Positions 1-12,890 of a stretch of DNA of 64,000 nt are shown piece after piece (within the stretch, counting starts at the first letter, position 1; each line of letters starts with the position of its first letter). The stretch is from Apostichopus japonicus. Taxonomy: Eukaryota > Echinodermata > Holothuroidea > Aspidochirotida > Stichopodidae. Below the pieces are notes generated by a model. The model did no database searches. It worked only from the letters and a program-made list of their open reading frames with translations, and was not told where the DNA came from. The stretch lies in the NCBI RefSeq assembly GCF_037975245.1, contig NC_092570.1:12811001-12875000 (forward strand), read 5' to 3'. The position numbers and the translations under genes are program-made.

Positions 1-72
1 GGAGGGATAGGAAGGATAGGAGGGATAGGACGGATAGGGGGGATAGGAGGGATAAGAGATAGGAGGGATAGA
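1..72. repeat. GGGATAGGA-type short tandem repeat
   Basis: The window opens inside an array of 9-10 bp units close to GGGATAGGA with small substitutions (GGACGGATAG, GGGGGGATAG). Its left end is outside the window. Confidence 0.9.
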
Positions 73-133
73 AGACGTCCTCTGAATCAGAACCATGTAG
101 AAGACATTGATGCATTACATGAACCAAACCAGG

Positions 134-349
<216 letters not shown>

Positions 350-1409
350 GTGACTAACTCACCCAAACAGCTGAATAAAATAGACATTCATTAAGGTTAG
401 AGAGTAGGCTATCAGGGATTCGATGTTGTTTCATGCGAGGGGGGGGGGGGAGGGGGAGGAGGGTGGAAGGGTTCAAATCAATAGGAGCCCACTAGACCCC
501 ATGTCCCTCCTAAACTAAATTCCTAATAATTTCATATTAGTTACTCGTATTGTTGGTTTAATAAAGTAAGTAAAACATACAAAGCATAAATTGCTATTTC
601 GAGTTTACAACGTGATCTAACTCTCTCAACTATTAGCAGTAGAACTTAAATGTTTACTCAAAATCTATATGCTAATGCCGGGCTATGGTGTTTAGTTTTA
701 GTTCTATTACCAAGCTAGATTGGTTTCTGATATATTGCTTTCACATCGGCTTGTAATAAACACGGGGTGGGGGGGGGGGGGGTGGGTGGAGAAACCGACA
801 CAGTGATCCACAGATTTACATTCTTTAACATCTACAGCAATCGGCAGTCCAGGAATGTTTACATGACAATATCTTGTAGCAATTATGAAGTTTGTAACTT
901 AGCGTTTATAGGAACACTGTATATAGTACATATAAACCCCCAAATTTCTCAAGAATTCTCAAGTAGACGTTAAAACAACGTGTTATTTTTAGCACTTCTC
1001 TGACAATTATATCTGCAATGTGTAGCCTCCTTTCTTTCTTTTGGGGGGGGGGGGTGCAGGGGTGAACACAGAGGTGTTCTATAGATGTAGAATAAACCAA
1101 GTCTTTTGTTTACCTTGGTTAAAGCTTTATAGATAACGCCTACAGACGAGTGATCTGCAGTAACCAGGATAACGATGACCTGATATGCTAATTAGATGGG
1201 ATTACCAAGCGCGGTTCAAATATTTAATTAACTTGGTCAGGCCTGTAGCAGCCTACAAAACCGCAGTGCAGTTAGAGACATTACAGAGACTACTGTTGGC
1301 AAAGATAAATGAACAAGGCATAGTAAAACACAAGGGGAAAAGATATGATTGTATGAGTTGTGCTTGAAATCCAACCATTTAATTTATTTACAGAATATTT
1401 CGGAACCAC

Positions 1410-1545
1410 CTGAGTCATCACGCACAGTTACGCACGTCATCACCCCCAGTTACGCGTATAAAAGCAGTATATACGCGTGAATACGTCATCACGCACAGTT
1501 ATGGGGTATATGGCATTAAATACGCGCGAACTCGTCATCACGCAC
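1410..1545 (+). repeat. Imperfect repeat of a CGTCATCACGCACAGT word
   Basis: The word ACGTCATCACGCACAGTTA or a close variant occurs four times (near 1414, 1432, 1484 and 1532), separated by related ACGCG-containing sequence. The units are diverged and unevenly spaced. No function is evident. Confidence 0.55.
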
Positions 1546-1607
1546 AGTGACAAGTAATCCCGTATCAAAACTTGTATGATCTAGTATGAAAGATAGGTCT
1601 TTATTGA

Positions 1608-1856
1608 GTGTTAGCTCAATGGTTAACGCCGGTGTCTTTCAATCATAAGGTCTCCGGTTCGAGTCACTCCCAGATTAATGTATGTCGTCCAGTTACAGAG
1701 TTGTTGACAATTAACAATTCATAATCATGGACGTTAAATATGAATGTAAGAGCCTGACGTCGATCAGCTTGCGGCTTTGATAAGCCAATGAGGCTTCTTT
1801 TCGAGTTCCTGCTCGCAGGAGGATCTAATATGCATACATACATACATACATACATT
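1608..1856 (+). mobile_element. tRNA-derived SINE, copy 1
   Basis: The head looks like a pol III promoter: A-box-like TAGCTCAATGG at 1612-1622 and B-box GGTTCGAGTC at 1656-1665. The body ends in a hairpin-rich stretch (GCTTGCGGCTTTGATAAGCC, then CCTGCTCGCAGG) and a (CATA)n tail at 1833-1854. A second copy with the same architecture is at 9785-10020, which makes this a dispersed family and not a tRNA gene. Confidence 0.85.
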
Positions 1857-2234
1857 GATGCCACTTATATGGCTGCAGGTTAAGTTTACGATTAACCCTA
1901 AGTTCCTCTGTTCTAATTGTTTGGCCAGGGAAGTTAAAGTTGCCCGCCAACAATTTTTTAGGTTCGTGTTAATATGAATATTTTGTATTGTTTCTTCAAT
2001 GCTCGGAGTCTGCTATACCTGAATGCTATACTAGCGACCACAACGAACTCTACACTAGTTTGTTATCCATCTAACAAGGTTCAGTATTCATATATTTTGC
2101 CATGTTCCACAAACTCATTATTCGACATTAATCTCAACAAGCCCCAAGATATTGTGACAGTATTCTTATTGTACTAAAATTGTAAATATTAACTCAACAA
2201 GACAGTGCAAATGGACTCCTGTTCCATGTACAAG

Positions 2235-3774
2235 CAGCGACGTAGCCAGGAATTTGAAAGGGGGGGGGAGCACTTTTTGCAATTGATATCGATTTTCAAA
2301 AATTTAGGCACGACTATCTGAGCGGAGCGCCACCATCGGTTGGCGCGGAGCGTACAAGAAAATTTTTGGTTTTACAAAACCCCAAGATGGCCGGAAACGG
2401 CCCTTCCCGAGTGTTCATGCTGGTTCCATGGCCTCTTGCTAACTTGAGACACCTCATTCAATATCACTTTTCAACCAAAAAACAAACGAGTTAAGATAGT
2501 ACATAATTCAATAATACATAATGTTCGGTAATTAAAATTAGCAAAGTACATGTACAGAGTAGTCTTACTTTTCAACTGCTGATACTTGTAGTTACATATA
2601 TAGATAGGCCAGAAATGTCTTAGATACAACTATAGCCAGTAATTGTCTTTGATACAACTGTAAATGTTTAAGTTAGCCTAATAAGAGAAGGCGAGAGCTA
2701 TCCGACGATTGCCATCTGATTCAAATTTCTCAACTGTTTTCTCAACTGAAATATTATCTGCGTAAACAGGTTCTTAACTAGATGTTACAACACTGACAAG
2801 ATCGGATCCTATAGTCTTTTTCGGCGGGTAGAGTGTTGAATGAAACGGCACGCGATAGAAATGACAGCCTAAATTAGAAGACTAGGTCACCTAATTAAGC
2901 CATATTCTTGCTACGTTCATTTCAATAGTTATTCCTGTCTAGACTCTTAAACTCGTCCAGCAAGCTTATGGATTTGAAATATGGGTGTTTTAAAAAAAAG
3001 ATAACTTGGCCAAAAAAAGTGTAGGCCCGGGCCCACAGTGCTACATACTGGCTACGCCCCTGATCATATGATATCATATTATCAGCAGATTTTGTTTCCT
3101 GTTTGAATTCTTTTACATGTTCTTTTACATAATATATCAGAAAGACAAACATAGTGCTCTTTTACATTTTTTCAGGTAGGATGATTCTTGTTTATTGTCC
3201 AATGTCTGGACTTTAATACATTTGACCAACTTAACTGATGGACAATATAAACTTTCATATTTTGGAATATAGCCAGATATGCAGTGGCCTAAAAACAAAT
3301 ATCGTTATCGCAGTGTATTAGCAGTGTAATAATTATTTATAGGAAGTGCGTATCACGTACGATTGCTAGCTTAGCTTCATAACATGCTGTTCGTGCAACG
3401 ACTTAAGACGAATCATAGATAGGATGAGAACGAACGTTGTCGACGTTGTTGTGCATACGGTTTGTGACATTCCATAGAGTGCGGTTAGGTAGGCAATATG
3501 TATTTTATTACGCAGTGGCCAACTGTAGGCTTGTAATAGGCTATAGGCTAAATTTAGCTAATTGCATCTGCCAAACTAAGTAAGTAGTTGAATCAGTAGG
3601 CGTGAATGTTACTACGATTATAATTGAGTTAATGGAGCTGACGAGTATTCAAGATCAAAAGAGCACTAACAAAATACCATGCTAAAAAAACAACAGTTTT
3701 TAAACATTTTTTTTCACACTGAAAGGGGGGGAGCGGTCGCTCCCCCTGCTCCCCCCCCCCTGGCTACGTCCCTG
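2235..3774 (-). mobile_element. hAT-like non-autonomous element, copy 1 (1.54 kb)
   Basis: The element is bounded by inverted ends CAGCGACGTAGCCAGG and CCTGGCTACGTCCCTG. A perfect 8-bp direct repeat TGTACAAG flanks it (2227-2234 and 3775-3782). Eight-bp duplications and CAGNG-like termini are typical of hAT transposons. No transposase frame is visible. Most of 3060-3750 matches 10656-11525 in reverse orientation, so these are two insertions of one family. This copy is longer because a second element seems to sit inside it (about 2290-3060). Confidence 0.85.
2290..3060. mobile_element. Probable nested element inside the hAT-like copy
   Basis: This stretch is missing from the sister copy at 10656-11525. 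The two copies match up to GCAATTGATAT and resume at ATCATATGATATCAT. Its right end reads GGCTACGCCCCTG, and its left part (near 2315-2400, GCGGAGCGCC..GGTTGGCGCGGAGCGTAC) is the reverse complement of sequence near 22370-22410. The exact left boundary is uncertain. Confidence 0.55.
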
Positions 3775-3782
3775 TGTACAAG

Positions 3783-4875
3783 TAAGCTATATATAGTTGT
3801 AAATAAGTACACGTAGGCTGTATATTGTACTATGCTATGAAAGCATCGTGCTGGTAATAATAGATACAAAGTTCGCTCTATATGACAAAGAGAGAAGAAA
3901 GATCGATATTATGATATATTAAAAAGGCTATCAAGTATAACGCGATAACATCTACGGAGGACTTATGATGCCATTGATTTCCAGAGCTTATTCGTTAATA
4001 ATATATAAAATGTGTCCATATTGGCGTCTTTTGCAACATTGTTATTCATACAATCTAGCTTAGTTATTAAAATCTCATTTTCTAGTTCAGACTTGTGAAT
4101 AGAATCATCGCGAAATTTCTACTGAATGTGAGCATGAAATGTATGTAAATTATATGTAAATTATGTACATGATTAATAATACAAATCTTGAATAATACTA
4201 TTACAATACTATTGAAGGGTCAGAAATATTACAGGACTTTCAATAATTTTCATATTTATAAGAGCTGAATAGCTTCTTTTTTAATGCTCAGAGTCTGAAA
4301 TGATTTAATCGAATTTATTATGTATTCACACACCCTTTGTATTTAGCTTTATGTGTAGCGTTGGTTTATCTAAAGCAGATGAAACATCTCAACATCCAAT
4401 CGATACATACTTAGATAGCAAGAGCAGCTATACATATCTATGAATATCTAAAAACAAAGGAATTAAGAACATGTTTTTATAATAAACAAATTCAGACATC
4501 TCCAGCTTGCAGCTTTAATCCTCCGTACTTATACCTACTGGTTATACCTAGTATAATTATCTTTGTTAATAACAAAGCCTTCCTTTTGTTGAGTAAACAA
4601 ACTACATTTTGCTGTATATCATGATGTTTGCTGTAATGCAAATACATCTAAATATATCAGATAAAATGTGTACCTTGAATTGACTATATCAAAACAGAAC
4701 AGAAACATTTACATTGTGGAATAATGTACATTTTCATTTCTTTATCATTTCTTAACCCCGCAAACTTGTAAAGAAAGTGTGAATTGACTTCCACAAATGA
4801 CCATTTCATATAAACGGTACATTGTAGATGTATGGTGTGGTTGAACGCAGATGTGTTGTCCGAGTACAACGGCAT
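3783..4875. other. AT-rich stretch, no feature recognised
   Basis: I see no splice-bounded coding frame, tRNA-like head or terminal inverted repeat here on either strand. Confidence 0.6.
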
Positions 4876-5151
4876 CGAATAAGAGTACAAGAACGCCCCT
4901 TGATATAAGAGTACAAGAACGACCCTTGATATGAGTACAAGAACGCCCCTTGATGTGAGTACAAGAACGCCTCTTGATACGAGTACAAGAACGCCTCTTG
5001 ATATGAGTACAAGAACGCCCCTTGATATGAGTACAAAATCGCCCCTTGATATGAGTACAAGAACGACCATTGATATTAGTACAAGAACGACCCTTAATAT
5101 GAGTACAAGAACGACCTTTGATATGAGTACAAGAACGCGGCCCCTTGATAT
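4876..5151. repeat. 24-bp minisatellite, about 11 units
   Basis: Tandem units close to GAGTACAAGAACGCCCCTTG plus GATAT, mostly 24 bp. Because the unit is a multiple of three, several frames stay open. The plus strand reads repeats of MSTRTPLD, and minus frames read YQGAFLYS or SRGVLVLI. These are byproducts of the repeat, and no start context, splice site or homology supports a protein. Confidence 0.85.
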
Positions 5152-5159
5152 CTTGCTAA

Positions 5160-8100
5160 ATCGAAATTTCGCACGTGTAGGCTACATATTAATATATTTT
5201 GGCTATGTACTATATAGATATATGACGTATATAGATTCGTCAAAAAAATAAAGCTTTGACTGGTAACAAAATCAATTTTGGGGCTGAATTCACCTTCAAA
5301 AGCCTGTTTTGAATTGTCGATTCAAATGAACATGCATGGAAAAGCAGTCTGTTCTAAATGAATTGCTGTATAACATTGGTTAAATACAGTGTAATAGAGT
5401 TGTTGCACCGTGTCTGGCTGTATGGTTGCGTATTGTGATTAAGCAATCATATGTTCGCTTCGATATCAAACATTGTGTTTGATCAGTATAAAAGCAAGTA
5501 CCATTAGGAGTGGCAGAGAATTGGAAAAATAAAACGATAACACAGTGAAGGTAACTTCCAGCCTACACTCCTACTCGAACCCTGCCTCCCCCCCTCCCCC
5601 CCCCCCCTCGCCAAAGCTTGTGAATTGAAGAAAAAAATAGTGTATACAAGCTTATATTACTATTCCAAAAGAGAATTTTCTTTGTCTGTTTTCTGTTTGC
5701 TGTATGCATTACTTATCGGCCTAGCAACATCAACAATGATATGTGTTCTATATGTGGCAATAATATAATCTTTAACGCTATCGACAGCTGTCTCACCGAA
5801 GTCGGTTTTCGAATATAAAATGGAAGTGGTATTTACGACAGGTGTGCTTTATATCCACTGTTACCAAATTCCATTTACTCTTTATTTGATATAGTATATA
5901 ATGTCAGGTAACATGTATTTCATATATAGCAAGACACGTGACAATACGATACAAACAGTGCTTTCTGTATCCCCATCCTCATAATTTCAATATAGTTTCT
6001 AATCTATTATTCGTGGGGATTCCTTTCTACAGATCAATTTCAGAACAATTTAATTCTTCATACATATTTCGACTCAGTGTACTCACTAAAGCTTACCAAT
6101 GTAGGCCTATATATATATATAAGTAATATATATATATATATATAAAACGAATACTAACGTTGTTGATTATTTGCACCACTTACCTAACACAGCTATTATC
6201 ATTAGCACAGAGATAACAGATCGCGCCATTGTTTCGAGGTGTCTCCAGTATATTTCCAGAAAAGAAAAATCCGTTCAAGAACAGTCTTTTAATATCCACC
6301 GGTTGACGTCGAAGTTTCAAATATGAGGTATAGGTCTATATGCGCCTGAGTTATGACTAACTCACTATTGTTTGGTATAGTAAAAATGGTGTCTCTTACT
6401 CACAACAACTTGATGAATATGTGAAGGTCAGTAGTTAACATCTTTGTAGCAAAATGGTTGACTGAGCGGCATGAATTCAAAGGTCACGTATAATGATCAC
6501 GAGGACTTAATAAAACGAGTAGTTAAACACAAACCAGCAAAGGAGCTCGAATCAGCATGATAGCAAAGTGTAGATATAAACCAGGGTAATTAATCACGGG
6601 TAAACATTTGAAGGGGCAAAGTCTATATACGTAACACAACAGAGGTGCATGTGAAACAATAGCGACAATGAAACTTGTTATTATGTCAAACCTTTAAACA
6701 TATATGAATGAAGGTATAGCTGCCTCAGTGGCGTATCCAGATTGGTGCGGGGAAGGGGAGGGGGACGGGAAAAGTAACCCCCTATCCACAGAAATTTCTC
6801 GGAGACGAAACGGGCATGGTCGAAACTTGGCAATAGAAAAAATAAATAGAGATGATGTAGTTGATTCTCAATAGCTGGCTAATTGTTTTTTATTTTTAAT
6901 TAGTCATATTCATTAGTCATATACTAAGCATTTAACCATATTTCTCTGAACACGTATGCAGCTTGAGTATAGTTTGTCTACTACCATAAAATCTCGATAA
7001 TTGGGATAATATATAGGATAATATATCTTAGGATAATATATCTTCGTGTACGTATACCTTTACATCATGTTGGCTAAAACTATGTAGTAAATTATTGATG
7101 TCGTTAAAGATGTACAAGGCTGTAGTCACTGAGGGCATAGGTGGACATGCCTCCTACTACCACCCCCTCCCCCCCCCCCCCAAAAAAAAAAGCTTCTTCC
7201 ATATGGCTTGCATTTTACTAACGGTGGTACGTCAGAACAAATATTTATTCTTGAAAAATTAAAGAAGGAAGAATGGTGTTTTTACTCTCCGTTTCGTAAC
7301 GTGTACTTTGACAGTTTTTGGACTAAACTGTAATCAAATCGTGGCTAAGACATCATTTGTTTGGATTTGTTTAAAACCAAAGCTGTATCTAATATACAAA
7401 ATATAACGGAGTGGTTCTCCTTCCCTTCCCCAATCAATGGATGGCCAGGACGTGAGAGGTTCTCCTTCCCGTCACCGGAAGAGAACCGCGACTGGGACGA
7501 GTGCAGTAGAAATATAAAAACAACTATAAAAGCGGAATAACCAGGACATCAGTGTATAAATAGTGTGCGAAATTATAATCATTATACAGACCATTGTTGA
7601 CGTTTGCGATTTTAGCTTGCAATACACCTTTTCATGTTTCACCACCGACCTATACAAAATATTCATGATTGATTTATCACGATCACACGTTAGTCAGCGA
7701 AGAAGTGGGGAGTGGGGGGGGGGGATTGAGATCTCAAATACTATTAAATGCAGCAAAATATCATGCTCGTGACGGTTTTGGATTTAACTCGTGACTTTGG
7801 AAGCAAATTTCCAGTGTAATTTCAAGATAGTGATGTTGTACCAACATCATTTTGCTAACCAACATGATGTTTCACAACACTACCTTATCTTTTTTACATA
7901 TCAAAGACGTTACATTTAAATCTGGTTTAATAGCGGATTCGTCTGTATCCAGGGCTCTGTATACTAATGTGCACTGTGTCTTGTGTATAACATTAAGAGT
8001 CAATGATCAAGGTACCGAAGGAATGTATAAACAGAGTCTTTAGGCTATATTAATAACTTATATATTTCATGTTTAACCTATACTGTATACCTATAAGATA

Positions 8101-8490
8101 AATCAGTACCAATACGTATATGTACCTGTGCGATGGCAACACGGCGTTATTCAATAGAATATATACTACCACGGTTATTAATTGAGTTCAGTTGGTTAAT
8201 TGATATGTTGACATTGCATTGATTAAACTAGAAATGGCGAATCTGTAATTGTTGTTAAAGTTCACACATTGAACTATGAACTGTTAAATCAAGAGTTGTA
8301 TATCGCTATGTAAAGTTCAACCAGAAGCCCTCAACTTCACGAAATGCCAAACAGGATAGATTAAATAAACAAAATATTGGTTTACTTTAGTCTTGCTCAA
8401 GAGAAGTTTGTAAACTTCGCATCGATTTTAACGCAGTTCCACATGTACCTAAAGAGGGTGTTCTTTCACGTACATACGTAACTGTACAAT
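5160..8490. other. Intergenic, no gene recognised
   Basis: AT-rich sequence with a short (TA)n tract at about 6106-6145, homopolymer C and G runs (5584-5606, 7165-7180, 7706-7724) and a TIR-like end CAGTGGCGTATCCAG at about 6726 without a found partner. No exon or RNA gene could be supported. Confidence 0.5.
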
Positions 8491-8498
8491 GAGTAACC

Positions 8499-8804
8499 AG
8501 GCGCGTTGCCAAGTTGGGGGGGGGGGGCGAAGGGGCAGTCGCCCCCCTTGAGCATATTTTTTTTTATGTTTTTACGATATCGCTAGTACTTTCAAAAGAG
8601 AAAATGCTAAGATGCAACTTACAAGGCCTGGGAAGTGCCATTTCCAGCGATCTGGGATGCATTTTCAGCCAAAATGTTCTCTTTGGCTTCGCGCCAACTT
8701 ATGGTGGCGCTACGCTTAGATAGTTTGCATGAGTGCCGTATCTACGGCTCTGATAGTTTGCCTACAGTTTCGCCCCTCCCTTGGCAAATTCCTGGCTACG
8801 CGCC
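8499..8804. mobile_element. MITE with GGCGCGTWGCC termini
   Basis: Begins GGCGCGTTGCCAAG and ends with the inverted CCTGGCTACGCGCC, with G-rich and C-rich subterminal blocks. The inner part (AAGGCCTGGGAAGTGCCATT .. CGCGCCAACTTATGGTGGCG) is repeated at 20990-21235 and in part at 22290-22456, so this is a dispersed family. There is no coding capacity, and I found no clear target duplication. Confidence 0.65.
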
Positions 8805-9784
8805 AGCTGGGCCCATCTCCATATCTCTCTCTCCTTCTCTCTACACAGCTGCCTGCTTCTCTCTCTCTTCCTGTTTAGAAAATATGGTATTGCTGATATT
8901 AGTCAGTACAGGACACTCGTCCTGTGGATTATGGATCCCCGATTTTGAATGCTACATCCATTTGGCCTTACATGCGTTTAAAAATTGCATAATGAAATAA
9001 GTTACCATAGCAACACCGTGGGACTTATTCAGTTACTTCTTTTTTAGATACATCGTACTATATACACTATAGTGTCAGGTCATTTTCAATCTCTCTGATA
9101 TTATAATTCCTTTAAAATTCATCGGTCACAGTTCAAGTCAGACTAGCGATGGTCCTATACTCGAGTACATTTTGATGTACTCGTACTTCTATACTCAGTA
9201 AAAAGAAATGTATTTTTACTCATATAGTTATGAGTTTGTACTCGCATACAACACTTTGTACGGTATATGGGTGAAAGCACTATCATCAATCATCACTGCT
9301 CTTTTCATCACATATACTCCGGTACTTTTTAAGAAAAGTCGCTCAAGCCTGGGCACGAAAACCAACCGAATTAAACAGATCCAATCTTAACCCCGGCCTC
9401 CCCTTACATCGAGACTTTGACCGTGTGATCATGACCATGTTACATCAAATGTGTATGAGGAGTCCCTTGGAAAGGGGAATATTATATTGAACAGGATTCA
9501 TGATCTTAGCCCAAAAAGCCGATCACATACTCGGGTATTATTCCTGTTACATGTATGCAGTGAACTGTTTGAGAATGTATAAACAGCATAGTATGTTTGG
9601 CAATTTCATGATTGCATATGTATGGGTACAGATTATTATAATTATGAATTTGAATATCTAATGTAGTTGGCTGAGTTCATGAAAGTATTTCACTTCCCAA
9701 CAGATTCTAATTCGAGGGTTCTCTTCATCCCAAACGGTGAAAGTATGAACTAATAAGTTTTCGCTCTGACACAATTGACAATAG

Positions 9785-10020
9785 TATAGCTCAGTGGTTA
9801 ACGCCGGTGCCTTTCAATCATAAGGTCCCGAGTTCGAGTCGCTCTAAGATTAATGTATACGTCGTCCAGTTACAGAGTTGTTTACAATTGACAATTCATA
9901 ATACTGGACGTTAAATATGAATGTAAGAGACTGACTTCGGCCAGCTTGCGGCTTTGATAAGCCGATGAGGCTTCTTCGCGAGTTCCTGCTTGCAGGAGGA
10001 TCTAAAATACATACATACAG
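9785..10020 (+). mobile_element. tRNA-derived SINE, copy 2
   Basis: Same family as 1608-1856: A-box-like TAGCTCAGTGG at 9787-9797, B-box-like AGTTCGAGTC at 9831-9840, the same body with the GCTTGCGGCTTTGATAAGCC block, and a (CATA)n tail ending near 10020. The copies differ by scattered substitutions, so both are old. Confidence 0.85.
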
Positions 10021-10655
10021 TATAGCTTTCTGCACTGTTACTTATATGTAATGTATAGGCTAGACTGCACACAGTTGCTCTGTAAAGTTTTGGTTTGTTC
10101 TAATTTTGTTTGAAATGTAACACGTTTCATCAAGTTGTATAGCAGCTGTTATGAAATTAAAGCAACACCACTTCCAACATCGAGGGTGGATCCATGACTT
10201 TATGAAGCCCTCTCTCATGGAGGGGTGGGGCTTCTGAGATATTTATAGACTATAATAGGCAACCATTAGATCTAAACGCAAACGATCGCCAATGACTACT
10301 TTAATTTGAAGTTTTGTGTGCGGTAGAAGAACTGGAGGTGGTGGTGTTTGGGGTTTTTTTAAGGGGGGGGGGGGGGTTGGGGTGTACATCTTGCACACCC
10401 ACCTGGGTCCGTACCTGAATGTATAGTAAATACTGATCTCATGTGGCGATCGAGCAGTCATGCTATACGTACCCAACCAGGTGTCTTGAAGTTTGATGAA
10501 TAGATATAGGCATCAGTTTCAAGTGCATATATACGTTCACCAAACAATCGACAGTTTTTGTTCAGGTCATCCCTCTATATATATATTGGTTTCGAACATA
10601 TTCACATCTAAAGCAGTGAATGCATATATACATTGCTGCTTACAGTAGCCTACTC

Positions 10656-11525
10656 CAGGGACGTAGCCAGGGGAGCAGGGGGAGCAGGGGGCGCAACCCG
10701 CTCACCCTTTCAGTGTCGAAAAAATGTTAAAACGGTTGTTGTTTTTTGCATGGTATTTTGTCAGTGCTCTTTTGATCTTGAATACTCGTCAGCTCCGTTA
10801 ACTCGACTATTATCATAGTAACATCCAGGTCTACTGATTCAGCTACTAAGTTTGGCAGATGCAATTAGCTAAGTTTAGCCTATTACAAGCCTACAGTTGG
10901 CCAATGCGTAATAAAGTACATAAAGCCTTCCTAACCGCACTCGGTTGAGTGTCACGAACCGTATGCACAACGACGTCGACAAAGTGCGTTCTCATCCTTT
11001 CTATGAATTGATTCGTCATAAGTCGTTGCACGAACAGCATGTTATGAAGCTAAGATAGCAATCGTACGTGATACGCGCTTCCTATAAATAATTATTACCC
11101 TGCTAATACACTCCGATAACGATATTTGTCTTTAAGTCACTCCACATCTGGCTGTCTTACAAAATATGAGAGTTTATATTGTCCATCAGTTAAGTTCGTC
11201 AAATGTATTAAAGTCCAGACATTGGACAATAAACAAGAATCATCCTACTGGAAAAAAATGTAAACGAGCAATATGTTTGTCTTTCTGATATAATATGTAA
11301 AAGAACATATAAAATAATTCAAACAGGAAACAAAATCTGCTGATGATGTGATATCATATGATAATGATGAACTGTCCAAAAATTGCATCAGATCGCATCT
11401 AAGGAATTTCAATCGTTCAAAATTTCTCAAAGGGGAGGGGGACACTTCCTCCCTTTATACCCCTCTCCCATATCAATTGCAAAAGTGCCCCCCCCCCCTC
11501 TTGCAAATTCCTGGCTACGTCGCTT
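10656..11525 (+). mobile_element. hAT-like non-autonomous element, copy 2 (870 bp)
   Basis: The left end is CAGGGACGTAGCCAGG and the right end the inverted CCTGGCTACGTCGCTT. Perfect 8-bp repeats GCCTACTC flank it (10648-10655 and 11526-11533). It is the reverse-orientation relative of 2235-3774 without the nested insert, so it is close to the full unit of the family. No transposase remnant is seen. Confidence 0.85.
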
Positions 11526-11533
11526 GCCTACTC

Positions 11534-12560
11534 GAGTACGTAGTACCGGGTAGGCGGCACACAAAAATCACAATCATGTTTATGAGGGTGGCGGTGTATT
11601 ATGTTTACTAACTCTTCAGATCGTATCTAATAGGCAATACAGAGGCAAAAGGATGAAAGGTGCCCTCATGCCAAGGAAGGAGGAGGTGTGGCCCAGGGTC
11701 ATTGAAACTGACTCCCATGAACACGGTCCTCCCTCATATAATCTATTTGAGACATAAAATGGTGCACTCTGAGGCAAGAAAATAAGATCTATAATGAGGT
11801 TTAAACGCAATGTTGTGCTAATTGCTATACTTTTAAAATATTGTGTGAGAATGAAAGGTGGGGAGAGGGTGGTGCGATGAGAGGGGTACACCTTCCACAT
11901 CCCTGGATCATCGCCTGGGGATTTCAAACATTGCGGACCGACCATAGTGTCTTTTTTCTCTCTCTTTTGTTTTACTGGTCAGTCGTTACTTATGATTGGA
12001 GCCAACATATATTTAAAGGGATGTTACGTGTTTTCGTATTCACTTTTGACGCTCAATCCGAAGTTATGAAGGTCCGACCCGGATGCGAATATTTTTTTCC
12101 CCCAAACAGGTTTGCAATTACAGAGTTTTCAGCCAATCAGATTGCTCGTTGCGTCAGCACCAACAATGACCATCGCCTGGAAGTTCGAAGACATACACTG
12201 AATAACACAATGACAATTAATTAAGTCTAGAAACGGGGTTTCCCTTCATACGCCCTAACTTTACGTTTAATGCTTGGATCACAATCACATGTTGACCTTA
12301 GTTATGATACATACGCTACATTCCATCGTGTTAACGTTATCTAAGATTCGTGGGCCGCTCTATTGAAATCGTAAGTCGTTTCGTGGAATGGGTACGCTAA
12401 AATCAACTTCATGACGCGAGTTCACGAGTCTTGAATGAATACTTTTTAAGAAAAGTCACCCAGGAAAGAACCTGGGCACGAAAACGAACAACCGAACGAC
12501 TGATCCGCTCTCAAGCCCAGTCCCCTTACATCGAGACTGTGACTGTGTCATGAATGAATA
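11534..12560. other. Intergenic, no gene recognised
   Basis: No exon seen. A block around 12070-12120 (GACCCGGATGCGAATATT .. CAAACAGGTTTGCAATTA) recurs in reverse orientation near 22783-22822, which suggests a further diverged dispersed repeat. Confidence 0.5.
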
Positions 12561-12567
12561 TACGCAA

Positions 12568-12740
12568 CAGGCGCGTATCCAGGGGGGCGTTGGGGGCGGG
12601 CGCCCCCCGGGTAAGGAAAAGAGGAGAGAAAAAAAGAGGGAAAAAAAGGGAAAAAGAGGGAGAAAAAAGAAAAGGAGGAGAGGAAGGAAGGGAAAAGAAA
12701 AAGAAGAAAGAGAGAAAAAGGAGAAAAGGAGGAAGTAGAA
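12568..12740 (+). repeat. Long polypurine tract beside a TIR-like end
   Basis: Starts with CAGGCGCGTATCCAGGGGG, resembling the ends of the small hAT-like elements. From about 12613 there follow some 125 bases almost entirely of A and G (GGGAAAAAGAGGGAG words). This could form triplex DNA and gives K/E/R-rich frames that are not credible proteins. Confidence 0.75.
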
Positions 12741-12890
12741 GATAAACGCCAAGACCTCGGGAAGAGAAAGAGGAACAGTCATAATTACAGCGCTGATCCC
12801 TATTATATACACAGGGTAGCCAGTGACAGATCGAAGATTACAGAGGGGACGTGCGCCTCACCCTACCCCTTACACCGACAACTCCATTTT

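Noticed and set aside
1664-1864. Minus-strand frame ILDPPASRNSKRSLIGLSKP, with a homologue at 9850-10035
   Set aside because: The similarity between the two is explained by the SINE copies; the frames run antisense through pol III-type elements.
9787-9840. Possible tRNA gene
   Set aside because: A- and B-box are present, but the cloverleaf 3' half is missing and the sequence continues into a repeated SINE body.
12456-12812. Long K/E/R-rich and F/L/S-rich frames
   Set aside because: They come from the polypurine tract and have no start, splice or homology support.
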